Part shown: piece after piece, positions 37,735 through 47,635 of the stretch
Numbering within the stretch: the stretch's first letter is position 1
Layout: each line of letters starts with the position of its first letter
Source: Terripilifer ovatus
Lineage (GTDB): Bacteria; Pseudomonadota; Alphaproteobacteria; Rhizobiales; Beijerinckiaceae
Assembly: GCA_029222685.1 (NCBI GenBank)
Contig: JARHVB010000021.1
Coordinates: 120,536-184,535, forward strand
Direction of reading: 5' to 3'
Length of the DNA stretch: 64,000 nucleotides
Position numbers and translations under genes: made by a program
The notes under the pieces: generated by a model
What the model was told of the DNA's origin: nothing
The model's input: the letters and a program-made list of their open reading frames with translations, nothing else
Databases searched by the model: none

Positions 37735-39229
37735 TCGACGCCTGTCTGTCTGGGAAGACGTTTGCTGGTTCGACGTTTGCTGGTTCGACGCTTGCTCGTT
37801 GGACGTTTGAACTTTCAGTTTCAAGGATGAGCCCCTTCAGCGAGTTCGGTCCCACGGATTGAATTGCCATCGTCGCAATTCCGCCGATCAGGTGTTCCGG
37901 GCCATCGGCGTGAACGCCCTGGAGATAGGGCGTGCGGCCGACGACCTGGCCCGGATGCCGGCCTTTTCGTTCAAGCAAGACTTGTACCTTGCGCCCGATG
38001 GTGGCGCGGTTGAACGCCTGGCGATGCTCTTCGAGCAAAGCCTGCAGAGCGGCGAGCCGCTCGCGCCTGGCTTCCGCCGGAATGTGATTGTCCATGTCGG
38101 TGGCGGGGGTGCCGGGCCGCGGCGAATACATGAAGGAATAGGCGGCGGCGAACCGCGAGCGCCGGACGATATCGAGCGTGGCTTCGAAATCGGCCTCGGT
38201 CTCGCCGGGGAAACCGACGATGAAATCCGACGACAAGGCGATATCGGGACGCGCGGCGCGGACCTGCTCGACAATGGCGAGATAGGTATCGACGCTGTGT
38301 TTGCGATTCATCAAAGAGAGAATCCGATCCGATCCCGACTGCACCGGCAGATGAAGATACGGCATCAATTCGGGAATGTCGCGGTGCGCGGCGATGAGTT
38401 CACCGCTCATATCGTTGGGATGGCTGGTGGTGTAGCGGATGCGCGCGACGCCGGGCACCTCGGCGATCAGGGCCACCAGGCCGGCGAGCGAGACCGCCGC
38501 GCCGCGATGGGAGCCGTGATAGGCGTTGACGTTCTGGCCGAGCAGAGTCACTTCGCGGACGCCGGCGTCGGCCAGATAGCGCACCTCGTCGATGATCGAC
38601 TGAACGGGCCGCGACACTTCGGCACCGCGCGTATAAGGAACGACGCAGAAAGTGCAGAATTTGTCGCAGCCTTCCTGCACGGTGACGAAGGCGCTGTAGC
38701 CGCGCGCGTTGAGCCTCTTGGGCGAGGGTTGGCGCAGAATTTCGAACTTGTCGATCACCGGAAATTCGGTGTCGACGACGCCGGGGCGGCGCTCGGCCTC
38801 GCGCAGCAATTCGGGAAAGCGGTGATAGCTCTGCGGGCCGACGACGATGTCGACGGCGCTCTGGCGGCGGACGATCTCGCTGCCCTCGGCCTGCGCCACG
38901 CAGCCGGCGACCGCAATCCTGGTCGGCAGGCCCATCGCTTCGCGCTCGATCTTCAGCTCGCGGAATTTGCCGAGTTCCGAATAGACCTTTTCCGACGCGC
39001 GCTCGCGGATATGGCAGGTGTTCAAAACGACAAGATCGGCGTCCTCGGCCGTCGGGGTGAGGTCGTAGCCTTCCTTCTCGAGAATGTCGCCCATGCGGGT
39101 CGCATCATAGACATTCATCTGACAGCCGAATGACTTGATGAAGACCTTGCGAGGCGCGGATACATCCGCCTGCAGACTGGGCTTTTCCCGGCCTTGGCTG
39201 ATCGCGCCGGAAACCTTCGCCTCGTTCAT
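37724..39229 (-). CDS. miaB: tRNA-2-methylthio-N6-dimethylallyladenosine synthase
   Basis: Radical-SAM methylthiotransferase acting on A37 of tRNA. 501 residues. The N-terminal UPF0004 domain has the cluster cysteines in [25 protein letters not shown] and [11 protein letters not shown]. The radical-SAM motif is [17 protein letters not shown], then [11 protein letters not shown]. The TRAM domain follows, ending near [13 protein letters not shown]. After this comes an unusual tail of five-residue repeats ([13 protein letters not shown]) encoded by the 15-bp tandem repeat, which is not part of the family core. Confidence 0.96.
   Translation of the reverse strand: MNEAKVSGAISQGREKPSLQADVSAPRKVFIKSFGCQMNVYDATRMGDILEKEGYDLTPTAEDADLVVLNTCHIRERASEKVYSELGKFRELKIEREAMGLPTRIAVAGCVAQAEGSEIVRRQSAVDIVVGPQSYHRFPELLREAERRPGVVDTEFPVIDKFEILRQPSPKRLNARGYSAFVTVQEGCDKFCTFCVVPYTRGAEVSRPVQSIIDEVRYLADAGVREVTLLGQNVNAYHGSHRGAAVSLAGLVALIAEVPGVARIRYTTSHPNDMSGELIAAHRDIPELMPYLHLPVQSGSDRILSLMNRKHSVDTYLAIVEQVRAARPDIALSSDFIVGFPGETEADFEATLDIVRRSRFAAAYSFMYSPRPGTPATDMDNHIPAEARRERLAALQALLEEHRQAFNRATIGRKVQVLLERKGRHPGQVVGRTPYLQGVHADGPEHLIGGIATMAIQSVGPNSLKGLILETESSNVQRASVEPANVEPANVFPDRQASNAE
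37757..37816. repeat. 15-bp tandem repeat at the miaB/phoH junction
   Basis: Four units: GACGTTTGCTGGTTC at 37757-37771 and exactly again at 37772-37786, then diverged copies at 37787-37801 and 37802-37816. Since 15 is a multiple of three, the repeat stays in frame and gives an EPANV-type tail to MiaB and, in the other frame, a QTSNQ-type leader to an extended PhoH. Confidence 0.9.
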
Positions 39230-39296
39230 GCCTGCTTATGCTCCTTTGGACGCAAACCGCCCCCGGTACTGCCCGCCGGCCCCCTTTTAAGCGATA

Positions 39297-40178
39297 TCAT
39301 CCGGCATGAGAACCGCGCTCTGCGAGCTGAGGCTCCTGCATCGGTTCATGCCTCGACTGCTGCCTCGACTGCTGCCGCGGTTCCTGCCCGCGGATTTGCC
39401 GCCGATCCTGCCAGCGTTCCCGGCGGATGGTGATTTCAACGTTTTTGGCCATGATCTTGCGGGTTTCGGCCAGGGTGACCGCCTGGGCCGGAACGAACTG
39501 CACCAGGCAATCGACCGGGCCGCCTTTCAGGATTTCCCACAAATGCGGCGCAAATCCCTTGTCGCCGTACCAGGCCATATCGGCGCGGCCGGCGCGGCCC
39601 AGCAGCAGGCCGTTGCGGCGGCGATAGTCGACGATCACCGGCTGGACCAAGGTTTCCGGCAGGTCCGGACGGCTGCGCAGGATGTCGCGGGCAGCTTCAA
39701 AATGCGACGAGTGGAACTTGAGCAGCCGGGTGCCGTCACCCGTCGTCGCCTCGGCAAAGAGAATGACCGGATCGCCCGCCGCCATGCGCGTGGCGATCTC
39801 GCGGTTGACCTGCGGGATTGCCATGCGCCGCGTGCGGTCGACGAAGACGGCGCCTTGGACCCGCGCGAGCAGCCCGAGGAGCGGCCAGGACCTGACTTCC
39901 TTTTTGGCCAGGAAGCAGGCGAAGCCGGTGCTGCCGATGACGACGATGTCGAGCCAGGAAATATGGTTGGGGACGATCAGCAGCGGCCGCCGCGCCTCCA
40001 TTTCGCCAAGGCGCTGCACGTTGATGCGCATCAGGGCGCACAGGGATTTGCACAGGATCAGCGGCAGAATGCTGCGGGCGCGGGGGAACAGCGCGCCGAT
40101 GGCCAGTTGCAGCGGACAGCCGACAACCACGAAAACGATCAACAACAGGAACAGCGCACCCGCGCGCAGGACGAGCAA
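39297..40178 (-). CDS. plsC: Lysophospholipid (1-acylglycerol-3-phosphate) acyltransferase
   Basis: Membrane acyltransferase of the PlsC family, 293 residues. A hydrophobic N-terminal helix (LVLRAGALFLLLIVFVVVG) anchors it. The catalytic HX4D motif is in VPNHISWLDIVVIG and the acyl-acceptor motif FPEGT is replaced by LFAEATTGDG, a rhizobial variant seen in the OlsA-like branch. It could act on lyso-ornithine lipid or lysophosphatidate; sequence reading does not decide. The C terminus is a low-complexity Gln/Arg tail (RGQEPRQQSRQQSRHEP) from a 12-bp tandem repeat. Confidence 0.85.
   Translation of the reverse strand: MLVLRAGALFLLLIVFVVVGCPLQLAIGALFPRARSILPLILCKSLCALMRINVQRLGEMEARRPLLIVPNHISWLDIVVIGSTGFACFLAKKEVRSWPLLGLLARVQGAVFVDRTRRMAIPQVNREIATRMAAGDPVILFAEATTGDGTRLLKFHSSHFEAARDILRSRPDLPETLVQPVIVDYRRRNGLLLGRAGRADMAWYGDKGFAPHLWEILKGGPVDCLVQFVPAQAVTLAETRKIMAKNVEITIRRERWQDRRQIRGQEPRQQSRQQSRHEPMQEPQLAERGSHAG
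39339..39410. repeat. 12-bp tandem repeat encoding the plsC tail
   Basis: CCTCGACTGCTG occurs exactly at 39351-39362 and 39363-39374, with diverged 12-base units on both sides (about six in all from 39339 to 39410). In the plsC frame each unit gives four residues rich in Gln and Arg. Confidence 0.75.
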
Positions 40179-40229
40179 TGGGGGTCACTTTCGTAAACGA
40201 GTCGGTGTCCGGTAGCCGTCGCAGCTATA

Positions 40230-40715
40230 TCAGATCAATTGCTTTCTCATGACAAGGGCGTCGACCGGTGCGCCAAGCGTCATGCGGTAATAGGCCTTGC
40301 GGCGGCCGACCTGTTCGAAGCCGCGGCGCCGGTAGAGCGTGATCGCCGGCTCGTTGTCCTCGGCCACTTCGAGAAACAGGCTGCGGATGCGATGGCGCGC
40401 CTGGCGGTCGATATGACGGTCGAGCAGGCCTGCGGCAATGCCGCGGCGGCGCAGGGCCGGATCGACGATGATGGTGAGGATCTCGCTTTCGTCGGCCGCC
40501 ATGCGCGACAGTACGAAGCCGGTCAACTGGCCATCATCGCCATCGAAGGCGCCATCGGCAATGACCGACGAAGACAGGATAAGCTGTTCGAACTCTTCTG
40601 GATTCCAGGGGAAGGCGAAGGCCAGGGCGTGCAGTCTTGCGCATTCTGCGGCGTCATCGCTGCGCAGATCGCGCAGGGAGGATTTGAGGCGGCGGCGCAG
40701 AAACCGGAACATCAC
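40230..40715 (-). CDS. rimI: Ribosomal-protein-alanine N-acetyltransferase RimI-like
   Basis: GNAT acetyltransferase of 161 residues. The acetyl-CoA-binding region is IIVDPALRRRGIAAGLLDRHI, and LEVAEDNEPAITLYRRRGFEQVGRRKAYY is the typical RimI end. It overlaps the tsaB stop by four bases (ATGA), and tsaB-rimI pairing is widely conserved. It is expected to acetylate the N terminus of ribosomal S18 or other proteins. The charged leader MMFRFLRRRLKSSLRDLRSDD is longer than in E. coli. Confidence 0.9.
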   Translation of the reverse strand: MMFRFLRRRLKSSLRDLRSDDAAECARLHALAFAFPWNPEEFEQLILSSSVIADGAFDGDDGQLTGFVLSRMAADESEILTIIVDPALRRRGIAAGLLDRHIDRQARHRIRSLFLEVAEDNEPAITLYRRRGFEQVGRRKAYYRMTLGAPVDALVMRKQLI

Positions 40716-41398
40716 ATGTTTGCGCGCTGGATGGCGCGCACCGCGATCGGCTTGGCATCGGGCGCCTTCAGGTAGAACGGCCGCGCCGGCGCCGTGGCCG
40801 GATCGGCGACAAGCCCGAGCCGGGCGACCTGAAGAATGTCGGGCGCGTGCAATTCACCGTAAATTCGGGCCTCGATGCCGGCGGTCTGAGCCTCGGCGGC
40901 CAGCAGCGGCGCACCCGAGCCGGTGAGACAGACCGGCCGGGAGCCGAGGATGCGAATAGCCTCGCGCGGCGTCATCAGGCGCGGCGTCAGAATGCTGCGG
41001 CCGCCGGGCGCGAAGGCCTGGATATAGATATTGCCGTGGCGCGCATCGATGGCGGCGGCGACGATCTGCTCGTTGCCGGCGGCAAGCCAGGGTGCTGCAA
41101 AGGCTGCGAGCGTGGACACGCCGACGACGGGAAGGTCGCGGGCAAGGGCGATGGCGCGCGCGGCGGACACGCCGACCCTGATGCCGGTGAACGAGCCCGG
41201 CCCGACCGCGACCGCGATCCGGGTGAGGGCCTGGAAGCCGCCGGGCGTCTTGTCGATCACCGCCTCGATCAGCGGCATCAGCGCCTCGGCATGGCCCCGC
41301 TCCATGGCGGAGGTTTGCAAAGCCGCCGGTTCGTCCGTTCCTGACGCGAGCGTACAGGCCGAAGCGGCGGACATTGAAGTATCAATGGCCAGAATCAT
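40712..41398 (-). CDS. tsaB: tRNA threonylcarbamoyladenosine biosynthesis protein TsaB
   Basis: Non-catalytic partner of TsaD in making t6A37 in ANN-decoding tRNAs. 228 residues with the ASKHA fold: MILAIDTSMSAASAC at the start, ERGHAEALMPLIEAVI, and the signature IAVAVGPGSFTGIRVGVSAARAIALA. It is translationally coupled to rimI. The catalytic tsaD is not in this window. Confidence 0.94.
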   Translation of the reverse strand: MILAIDTSMSAASACTLASGTDEPAALQTSAMERGHAEALMPLIEAVIDKTPGGFQALTRIAVAVGPGSFTGIRVGVSAARAIALARDLPVVGVSTLAAFAAPWLAAGNEQIVAAAIDARHGNIYIQAFAPGGRSILTPRLMTPREAIRILGSRPVCLTGSGAPLLAAEAQTAGIEARIYGELHAPDILQVARLGLVADPATAPARPFYLKAPDAKPIAVRAIQRANM

Positions 41399-41451
41399 CG
41401 ATCCGGCATAGCAAGTTTCTGCCGGAAAGATAAGCGCGGTGAAACGTGCGC

Positions 41452-42015
41452 CTAAACCTGCTCGACGGCCTGCACTTCCGGCAGGAAATGCTTCATCAGG
41501 TTCTGGATGCCGTTCTTAAGCGTCGCCGTCGACGAGGGGCAGCCCGAGCAGGCGCCCTTCATCGTCAGGTAGACGGTGCCGTCGCGGAAACCCTTGAAGG
41601 TGATGTCGCCGCCGTCGCTGGCGACCGCCGGGCGGATGCGGGTTTCCAGCAATTCCTTGATGGTCTCTACGGTCTCGGCGTCGGCAGGATCGAAGAATTC
41701 ATCGTCATCGGCGCCGGCCTGGGGCGCATGGCCGTCGGTCAACAGGGCAGCCCCGGACATGAAATGCTCCATGATGGCGCCCAGAATTGCCGGCTTGAGG
41801 TGCTGCCACTCGCCGTTCGATTTGGTGACCGCCACGAAATCAGAGCCGTACATGACGCTCGCGACATTCCCGATCGACAGCAGGGCGCTCGCCAGCGGCG
41901 AGGCGGCGGCGGCTTCCGAGGACGAGAATTCCATCGTGCCTTCGCCCAGAACCGTCTGTCCCGGCAGGAACTTGAGGGTGGCGGGGTTTGGCGTTGCTTC
42001 CGTCTGGATGAACAT
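41452..42015 (-). CDS. nfuA: NfuA/NifU-like iron-sulfur scaffold protein
   Basis: A 187-residue Fe-S carrier. The N-terminal Nfu_N domain begins MFIQTEATPNPATLKFLPGQTVL; the C-terminal Nfu domain carries the cluster-binding CxxC in LTMKGACSGCPSSTATLKNGIQNLMKHF. It precedes the tsaB-rimI genes and follows usp, a common order in rhizobia. It delivers clusters to client proteins, which may include the radical-SAM MiaB encoded downstream, though that link is inference. Confidence 0.93.
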   Translation of the reverse strand: MFIQTEATPNPATLKFLPGQTVLGEGTMEFSSSEAAAASPLASALLSIGNVASVMYGSDFVAVTKSNGEWQHLKPAILGAIMEHFMSGAALLTDGHAPQAGADDDEFFDPADAETVETIKELLETRIRPAVASDGGDITFKGFRDGTVYLTMKGACSGCPSSTATLKNGIQNLMKHFLPEVQAVEQV

Positions 42016-42109
42016 TTCGCGATTCCTGAGCTTGGCTTGTGCGGCCGCCAGCCGCGACGATCATAGGCTTATATAATGACCGCAGTGGAATTTTTGAAGA
42101 TTAAGCGGT

Positions 42110-42607
42110 TTACGCCAAAGCCTCGATATCCTCGTCCGACAGGCCGCCGGGAACGATCACCACCGGGACCGGGAAGGTGCCCGCCGCCCTGCCGGCCATG
42201 GTCATGACCAGCGGGCCCGGCCCGTCATTGCCGCAGGAGGCGGCCAGGACCAGAAACGCGATGTCGGGATCGGCCTCGATAAGGGCCAGGACCTGTTCGA
42301 ACTTCTGGCCGTTGCGGATGATCTGTTCGGCCTCGATGCCGACCATGTCGCGCACCCGCGCGGCAGCTAGATCGAGGTTCGCGGCGGCGCGTTCCTCGGC
42401 CTCCTGCTGCATGATGTCGCCGATGGCGATCCAGTCCTGGTTCTTTTCGACTTCGGTCACCGCCAGCATGGTCATCGTCGCGCCGATGCGGGCCACGCGC
42501 CGCGCGGTAAACACAATGGCGCGATCGCATTCTTCCGTCTCGTCGAGCACGACGAGAAATTTCGGCTTGTGGCCGGCCTCATAGGATCTGCGACGTGTAC
42601 CGATCAT
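42110..42607 (-). CDS. Universal stress protein (UspA family)
   Basis: A 165-residue Usp-domain protein. ATG 42607 has GGAAGG seven bases upstream; a GTG at 42631 would add eight residues with no site. The beta-alpha start KFLVVLDETEECDRAIVFTARRVAR is typical, with a C-terminal VMTMAGRAAGTFPVPVVIVPGG. The usual nucleotide-binding GxxGx9GS motif is not obvious (ASCGNDGPGPLVMTM), so ATP binding is uncertain. It lies between trpS and nfuA in a conserved order. Confidence 0.88.
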   Translation of the reverse strand: MIGTRRRSYEAGHKPKFLVVLDETEECDRAIVFTARRVARIGATMTMLAVTEVEKNQDWIAIGDIMQQEAEERAAANLDLAAARVRDMVGIEAEQIIRNGQKFEQVLALIEADPDIAFLVLAASCGNDGPGPLVMTMAGRAAGTFPVPVVIVPGGLSDEDIEALA

Positions 42608-42719
42608 GTTCAGACCTTCCGGTTCCGCCACCCATCACATGGTGCCAGCACCGCGCCGATCAGGCAACGCCCTTGTCGGCAAGTGCGCCAATTCCGCGGC
42701 GCATGTCCTGTCAAGGTGA

Positions 42720-43757
42720 CTACGGTTGAACGAAGCCGAGGATATTCTTGACGGCCTTCATGTTTTTGGCCGCAATCGCTTCCGCACGCGCGGCGCCCTT
42801 GATCAGGATCGCATCGATATGGGCGGGATCTTCCATCAACCCCCGCATGCGATCGGCGATCGGCGACAGTTTCGCCACCGAGAGATCGACGAGCGCATTC
42901 TTGAAAGAAGAGAAATTGCTGCCGCCGTATTCGGCGAGCACATCGGCTTTCGTCGTGTCGGCAAGCGCCGCGAAAATGCCGACGAGATTGTCGGCCTCGG
43001 GGCGTTTCTCCAATCCCTTTTCTTCCGACGGCAGCGCATCGGGATCGGTCTTCGCCTTGCGCACCTTCTGGGCAATCGTATCGGCGTTGTCAGTGAGGTT
43101 GATACGCGAATAATCAGACGCATCGGACTTCGACATCTTTTTAGCGCCGTCGCGCAGGCTCATCACGCGCGTCGCCGGGCCTTGAATAAGCGGTTCGGGC
43201 AGCGGAAAGAACATGTCGCCATAGCCGCACGCGGCGATGGAGGCGGCGAAATCATTGTTGAACTTTTGCGCGATATCGCGCGACAATTCGAGGTGCTGCT
43301 TCTGGTCCTCACCGACGGGAACATGCGTCGCGCGATAGACAAGAATGTCGGCGGCCATCAGCGTCGGATAGGCATAGAGGCCGACCGAGGCGTTCTCGCG
43401 ATCCTTGCCGGCCTTCTCCTTGAACTGCGTCATGCGGTTGAGCCAGCCCATGCGGGCCACGCAATTGAACACCCATGCCAGTTCGGCATGTTGCGGCACC
43501 TGGCTCTGGTTGAAGACGATGTGCTTATCCGGATCGATGCCGCAGGCGATGAACGCCGCGGTGACCTCGCGGATATGCGTCTTCAGCGCAACTGGATCCT
43601 GCGCGACGGTGATCGCATGCAGGTCGACGACGCAATAGATGCATTCATGACTGGATTGCAGATCGACGAATTTCTTGATGGCGCCAAGATAATTGCCGAG
43701 ATGCAAATTTCCGGTCGGCTGCACGCCGGAAAACACCAGTTGAGGAAAGTCAGCCAT
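42720..43757 (-). CDS. trpS: Tryptophanyl-tRNA synthetase
   Basis: Class I synthetase charging tRNA-Trp. 345 residues from ATG 43757 ([26 protein letters not shown]); a GTG nine bases earlier is possible. The HIGH-like motif is TGNLHLGN and the KMSKS loop is intact in [16 protein letters not shown]. The MurJ gene that often precedes trpS in relatives is not here; hslU lies upstream on the same strand. Confidence 0.96.
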   Translation of the reverse strand: MADFPQLVFSGVQPTGNLHLGNYLGAIKKFVDLQSSHECIYCVVDLHAITVAQDPVALKTHIREVTAAFIACGIDPDKHIVFNQSQVPQHAELAWVFNCVARMGWLNRMTQFKEKAGKDRENASVGLYAYPTLMAADILVYRATHVPVGEDQKQHLELSRDIAQKFNNDFAASIAACGYGDMFFPLPEPLIQGPATRVMSLRDGAKKMSKSDASDYSRINLTDNADTIAQKVRKAKTDPDALPSEEKGLEKRPEADNLVGIFAALADTTKADVLAEYGGSNFSSFKNALVDLSVAKLSPIADRMRGLMEDPAHIDAILIKGAARAEAIAAKNMKAVKNILGFVQP

Positions 43758-43846
43758 AACACCCACGCTCCGCCGCCACGCGCGGTCTTATCGCAACGGC
43801 CGAACGCGATTGCAAGAGTGGAAGCGCACAGGAAAAACCGGGTATT

Positions 43847-45154
43847 TTAGAGAATATACCGGCTCAGATCGGTATTGCGCGCCAGGTCGCCGATATTGGT
43901 TTCCACGAAGGCCGCATCGACGACAATGGTTTCGCCGGCACGATCAGGCGCGGTGAAGCCGACGGTGTCAAGCACGCGCTCCATCACTGTCTGCAAACGT
44001 CGAGCGCCGATATTCTCGACTGAAGCATTCACCTGCGCCGCAATCTTGGCGATGGCGTCGATGCCGTCGGGCGCAAAACTTAGATCGAGCCCTTCGGTCT
44101 TCATCAGCGCCACATATTGCTTGACCAGGCTCGATTCCGGCTCGGTGAGGATGCGGCGGAAATCGGCCTCGTCGAGGGACGCAAGCTCGACGCGGATCGG
44201 CAGCCGGCCCTGCAGTTCAGGCAGCAGGTCGGAGGGCTTCGACACATGGAACGCGCCCGAGGCGATGAAGAGAATGTGATCGGTCTTGACCGTGCCGTGC
44301 TTGGTGGCGACCGTCGTGCCTTCGATCAAAGGCAGAAGATCGCGCTGCACGCCTTCACGCGAGACATCGCCGCCGCTGCGGCCCTCGCGGGCACAGATCT
44401 TGTCGATCTCGTCGAGGAAGACGATGCCGTTGCTTTCAAGATCGCGGATGGCCTCCTGCACGACCTGTTCCTGATCGAGCATCTTGTCGCTCTCTTCGGC
44501 GATCAAAGGCTCGTAGACGTCCTTGACATTGGCCTTGCGCGACTTGGGTTTGTTGCCGAACGACTTGCCGAAAATATCGCCGAGCGAAATGGCGCCGACC
44601 GAAGCGCCGGGCATGTTCGGCAGTTCGAACATCGGCATCGTCGAAGACGGCTGCGACAGTTCGACCTCGATCTCCTTGTCGTCGAGCTCGCTGTTGCGGA
44701 GTTTCCTGCGAAAGCTGTCGCGCGTTGCGGCAGAGGCATTGACGCCGACCAGCGCATCGAGAACACGCTCCTCGGCGGCAAGGTGTGCACGCGCCCGCAA
44801 GTCCTTGCGCTTCTTTTCCTTGACCATCGCGATCGCCACTTCGACGAGATCGCGGACGATCTGTTCGACATCGCGGCCGACATAGCCGACCTCGGTGAAC
44901 TTGGTCGCCTCGACCTTGAGAAACGGCGCGCCGGCGAGCTTGGCGATGCGGCGCGCGATCTCGGTCTTGCCGACGCCGGTAGGCCCGATCATCAGGATGT
45001 TTTTCGGCAGCACCTCTTCCCGCATTTGGCCTTCAAGACGCAGCCGGCGCCAGCGGTTGCGCATGGCATTGGCGACCGCGCGCTTGGCGTCCTTCTGGCC
45101 GACGATATAGCGGTCCAGTTCGGAGACGATCTCGCGGGGAGAAAAATCTGTCAT
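43847..45154 (-). CDS. hslU: ATP-dependent protease ATPase subunit HslU (ClpY)
   Basis: AAA+ unfoldase that feeds substrates into the HslV chamber. 435 residues. Walker A is [21 protein letters not shown], the pore-loop region is [20 protein letters not shown], Walker B is [15 protein letters not shown], and the C-terminal tail ends DLSRYIL, the sequence that docks into HslV. The intermediate domain spans roughly residues 110-230. It follows hslV by two bases and is surely cotranscribed. Confidence 0.97.
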   Translation of the reverse strand: MTDFSPREIVSELDRYIVGQKDAKRAVANAMRNRWRRLRLEGQMREEVLPKNILMIGPTGVGKTEIARRIAKLAGAPFLKVEATKFTEVGYVGRDVEQIVRDLVEVAIAMVKEKKRKDLRARAHLAAEERVLDALVGVNASAATRDSFRRKLRNSELDDKEIEVELSQPSSTMPMFELPNMPGASVGAISLGDIFGKSFGNKPKSRKANVKDVYEPLIAEESDKMLDQEQVVQEAIRDLESNGIVFLDEIDKICAREGRSGGDVSREGVQRDLLPLIEGTTVATKHGTVKTDHILFIASGAFHVSKPSDLLPELQGRLPIRVELASLDEADFRRILTEPESSLVKQYVALMKTEGLDLSFAPDGIDAIAKIAAQVNASVENIGARRLQTVMERVLDTVGFTAPDRAGETIVVDAAFVETNIGDLARNTDLSRYIL

Positions 45155-45156
45155 CG

Positions 45157-45723
45157 TTATATGCTTTCAATCACCAGGTTGGTGTTGGTGTAGACGCAGA
45201 TATCGGCGGCAATGGCCATCGAGCTGCGCACGATCGCCTCGGCGTCGAGGTCCATCGGCAACAGCGCGCGCGCCGCGGCCAGCGCATAATTGCCACCCGA
45301 GCCGACCGCCATGACACTGCCGTCCGCCGTCTGCTCGGGCTCGAGCACATCGCCGTTGCCGCTGAGCAGAAGCGTGGCGGAACGGTCCGCCACCAGCATC
45401 ATCGCCTCGAGGCGGCGCAGATAGCGATCCGTCCGCCAGTCCTTGCCGAGTTCGACGCAGGCGCGCACAAGCTGGTCGGGATATTGTTCAAGCTTGGCTT
45501 CGAGCCGTTCGAACAGGGTAAAGGCATCGGCGGTGGCGCCGGCGAAGCCGCCGATGACATTACCCTTGCCGAGCCGGCGCACCTTGCGGGCATTGCCCTT
45601 GACGATGGTCTGGCCGAGGCTGACCTGGCCGTCGCCGCCGATCACGACCTTGCCGCCCTTGCGGACCGTGAGAATGGTCGTCGCGTGCCAGCTCGCCGGT
45701 CCGGCGTTGGTATCTTGTTGCAT
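45157..45723 (-). CDS. hslV: ATP-dependent protease proteolytic subunit HslV (ClpQ)
   Basis: Threonine protease of the proteasome type. 188 residues. The propeptide ends before the catalytic threonine at residue 15 ([26 protein letters not shown]); later [18 protein letters not shown] and [17 protein letters not shown] complete the fold. It is the first gene of the hslVU pair and divergent from hisB, sharing a 157-base gap. Confidence 0.97.
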   Translation of the reverse strand: MQQDTNAGPASWHATTILTVRKGGKVVIGGDGQVSLGQTIVKGNARKVRRLGKGNVIGGFAGATADAFTLFERLEAKLEQYPDQLVRACVELGKDWRTDRYLRRLEAMMLVADRSATLLLSGNGDVLEPEQTADGSVMAVGSGGNYALAAARALLPMDLDAEAIVRSSMAIAADICVYTNTNLVIESI

Positions 45724-45823
45724 TCAGGGAAACTCCCGCCGCAGCCTGCCAGCCCTCAAGCAGGCCTGCTGACCCTTAAGGATGTGCATCTATGCTCCCG
45801 CCTATCGGCATGCAAGGGACTGA

Positions 45824-45848
45824 CTAAGGGTAGAAATGCGACCCTTAG
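45824..45848. promoter_or_regulatory. Inverted repeat between hslV and hisB
   Basis: CTAAGGGT at 45824-45831 and ACCCTTAG at 45841-45848 form an 8-bp stem with a nine-base loop, 32 bases before hisB. The word ACCCTTA also occurs near 45772. It could be an operator or leader hairpin for the his operon. Confidence 0.35.
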
Positions 45849-45880
45849 GTTGGTAGAAGCCGCACAGAACTTCCGGAGAC

Positions 45881-46480
45881 ATGTCCATGCGGACGGCGAC
45901 CATCACGCGCCAGACCAACGAAACGAGCATCCAGGCGACCGTCAATATCGATGGCAGCGGGCAGACTTCGATTTCGACTGGAATCGGCTTTTTCGACCAT
46001 ATGCTCGACCAATTGGGCCGGCATGGGCTGATGGACATCGACATCACCGCCAAGGGCGATCTCCACATCGACGATCATCACACGGTGGAAGACACCGGCA
46101 TCGCACTGGGCCAGGCGCTGCGCAAAGCCTTGGGCGATTTCCGCGGCATCACGCGCTATGCGGACGTGCGCCTGCCGATGGACGAAACTCTGACCCAGGT
46201 CGCCGTCGATCTCTCCGGCCGGGCATTTCTGGTGTTCCGCACCGAGTTCTCGACGCCGAAGATCGGCACCTTCGATACCCAGCTCGTGCGCGAGTTTTTC
46301 CAGGCTTTCGCCATGAACGCCGGAATAACCCTGCACATCGAGACTGCATATGGCGTCAACGATCACCATATAGCTGAATCCTGCTTCAAGGGCGTGGCGC
46401 GGGCGCTGCGGGCAGCCGCCGCCGTCGATCCGCGCCAGAGCAATCGCGTGCCCTCGACGAAAGGGACGCTTTCAGTTTGA
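45881..46480 (+). CDS. hisB: Imidazoleglycerol-phosphate dehydratase
   Basis: Sixth step of histidine synthesis. 199 residues, the monofunctional form without a phosphatase domain. Metal-binding motifs are [37 protein letters not shown], and [20 protein letters not shown]. It opens the rightward hisB-DUF2628-hisHAFE operon. The first ATG at 45881 and a second at 45887 are both possible starts. Confidence 0.97.
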   Translation: MSMRTATITRQTNETSIQATVNIDGSGQTSISTGIGFFDHMLDQLGRHGLMDIDITAKGDLHIDDHHTVEDTGIALGQALRKALGDFRGITRYADVRLPMDETLTQVAVDLSGRAFLVFRTEFSTPKIGTFDTQLVREFFQAFAMNAGITLHIETAYGVNDHHIAESCFKGVARALRAAAAVDPRQSNRVPSTKGTLSV

Positions 46481-46497
46481 GCAAGTTTGGTCACAGC

Positions 46498-46974
46498 ATG
46501 CCCGTCTATACAGTCCATCTGCCCGAAGAAACAAAATCCGGCCTCGATCCGGCCACCGAAGCTGTGCTGGTGCGGGAAGGCTTCTCCCTGGCTGCCTTCC
46601 TGTTCGGCCCGTTATGGCTGATCTGGCACCAACGCTGGCTGGCGCTGGTTCTGTGGCTCGTCGCCATCGGCGGTTTTGTCGGATTGTCGATGAATTTCGG
46701 CTTCAGGCCGGGGCTTTTTCCGCTTTTCTACCTGGCGCTGGTATTTCTCATCGGGCTGGAAGCGGCGGCGATGCGGCGCCGGCGGCTGGAGGGGCGCGGC
46801 TTCGATTTCGTCGACATCGCCATCGGCGAAAAGCGCATCGACGCCGAAACGGTGTGGCTGGCGCGCCGCCGCCCCACGGGCGTCGTCAGCGCGCCGATCG
46901 CGGCCAGCCCGCCGGTGCGCACGACACCGCTGGTGGGCCTGTTTCCCGATCCGGCGGCAGGACGCACGCCATGA
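46498..46974 (+). CDS. DUF2628 membrane protein in the his operon
   Basis: A 158-residue protein from ATG 46498; a TTG at 46477 overlapping the hisB stop is an alternative. The core is [30 protein letters not shown], then two or three hydrophobic helices ending near [14 protein letters not shown], which matches DUF2628. Function is unknown. Its position between hisB and hisH is recurrent in Hyphomicrobiales and suggests retained linkage, not necessarily a histidine role. Confidence 0.88.
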   Translation: MPVYTVHLPEETKSGLDPATEAVLVREGFSLAAFLFGPLWLIWHQRWLALVLWLVAIGGFVGLSMNFGFRPGLFPLFYLALVFLIGLEAAAMRRRRLEGRGFDFVDIAIGEKRIDAETVWLARRRPTGVVSAPIAASPPVRTTPLVGLFPDPAAGRTP

Positions 46975-46984
46975 GGCTTCGATC

Positions 46985-47635
46985 ATGAGCGTCGCCATTA
47001 TCGATTACGGATCGGGCAATCTGCACTCGGCGCACAAGGCGTTTGAGCGCGCCGCGCGGGACGCCGGTCTTACGTCCGAGATCATCGTCACCGCCGATCC
47101 GGAAAAAGTCCGCAAGGCCGACCGGATCGTTCTGCCCGGCGTCGGAGCGTTCGCCGATTGCAAGCGCGGCCTGGCGCGGACCGAAGGCATGATCGAGGCG
47201 CTGGAACAAGCCGTCATCGGCGCCGGCCGGCCGTTCCTGGGCATTTGCGTCGGCATGCAGCTGATGGCGACCTGCGGGCGCGAGCACGAAACGACGCCGG
47301 GGCTGGGCTGGATTCCCGGCGAAGTGATCGCGCTCAAGCCCAATGACAAGTCTTTGAAGATTCCGCACATGGGCTGGAACACCATCGACGTCGATCCGGC
47401 GCACCCGCTTTTCAAAGGAATTTCAACGGGAGAGAACGGGCTGCACGCCTATTTCGTGCATTCCTACCATCTGCAGCCGGACACAAAGTCGATGATTCTT
47501 GCCACGACCGATTATGGTGGCGCAGTTACTGCAGTGGCCGGGCGCGACAATATCGTCGGCACACAATTTCATCCCGAGAAAAGCCAGAGACTTGGCCTTG
47601 GGCTGATCGGTAATTTTTTGAGGTGGCACCCGTGA
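46985..47635 (+). CDS. hisH: Imidazole glycerol phosphate synthase, glutaminase subunit
   Basis: Supplies ammonia to HisF. 216 residues, class I glutamine amidotransferase. The nucleophile cysteine is in [13 protein letters not shown], and the His/Glu pair is in [23 protein letters not shown]. The oxyanion region [12 protein letters not shown] is present. Its stop overlaps the hisA GTG start (GTGA at 47632-47635). Confidence 0.97.
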   Translation: MSVAIIDYGSGNLHSAHKAFERAARDAGLTSEIIVTADPEKVRKADRIVLPGVGAFADCKRGLARTEGMIEALEQAVIGAGRPFLGICVGMQLMATCGREHETTPGLGWIPGEVIALKPNDKSLKIPHMGWNTIDVDPAHPLFKGISTGENGLHAYFVHSYHLQPDTKSMILATTDYGGAVTAVAGRDNIVGTQFHPEKSQRLGLGLIGNFLRWHP

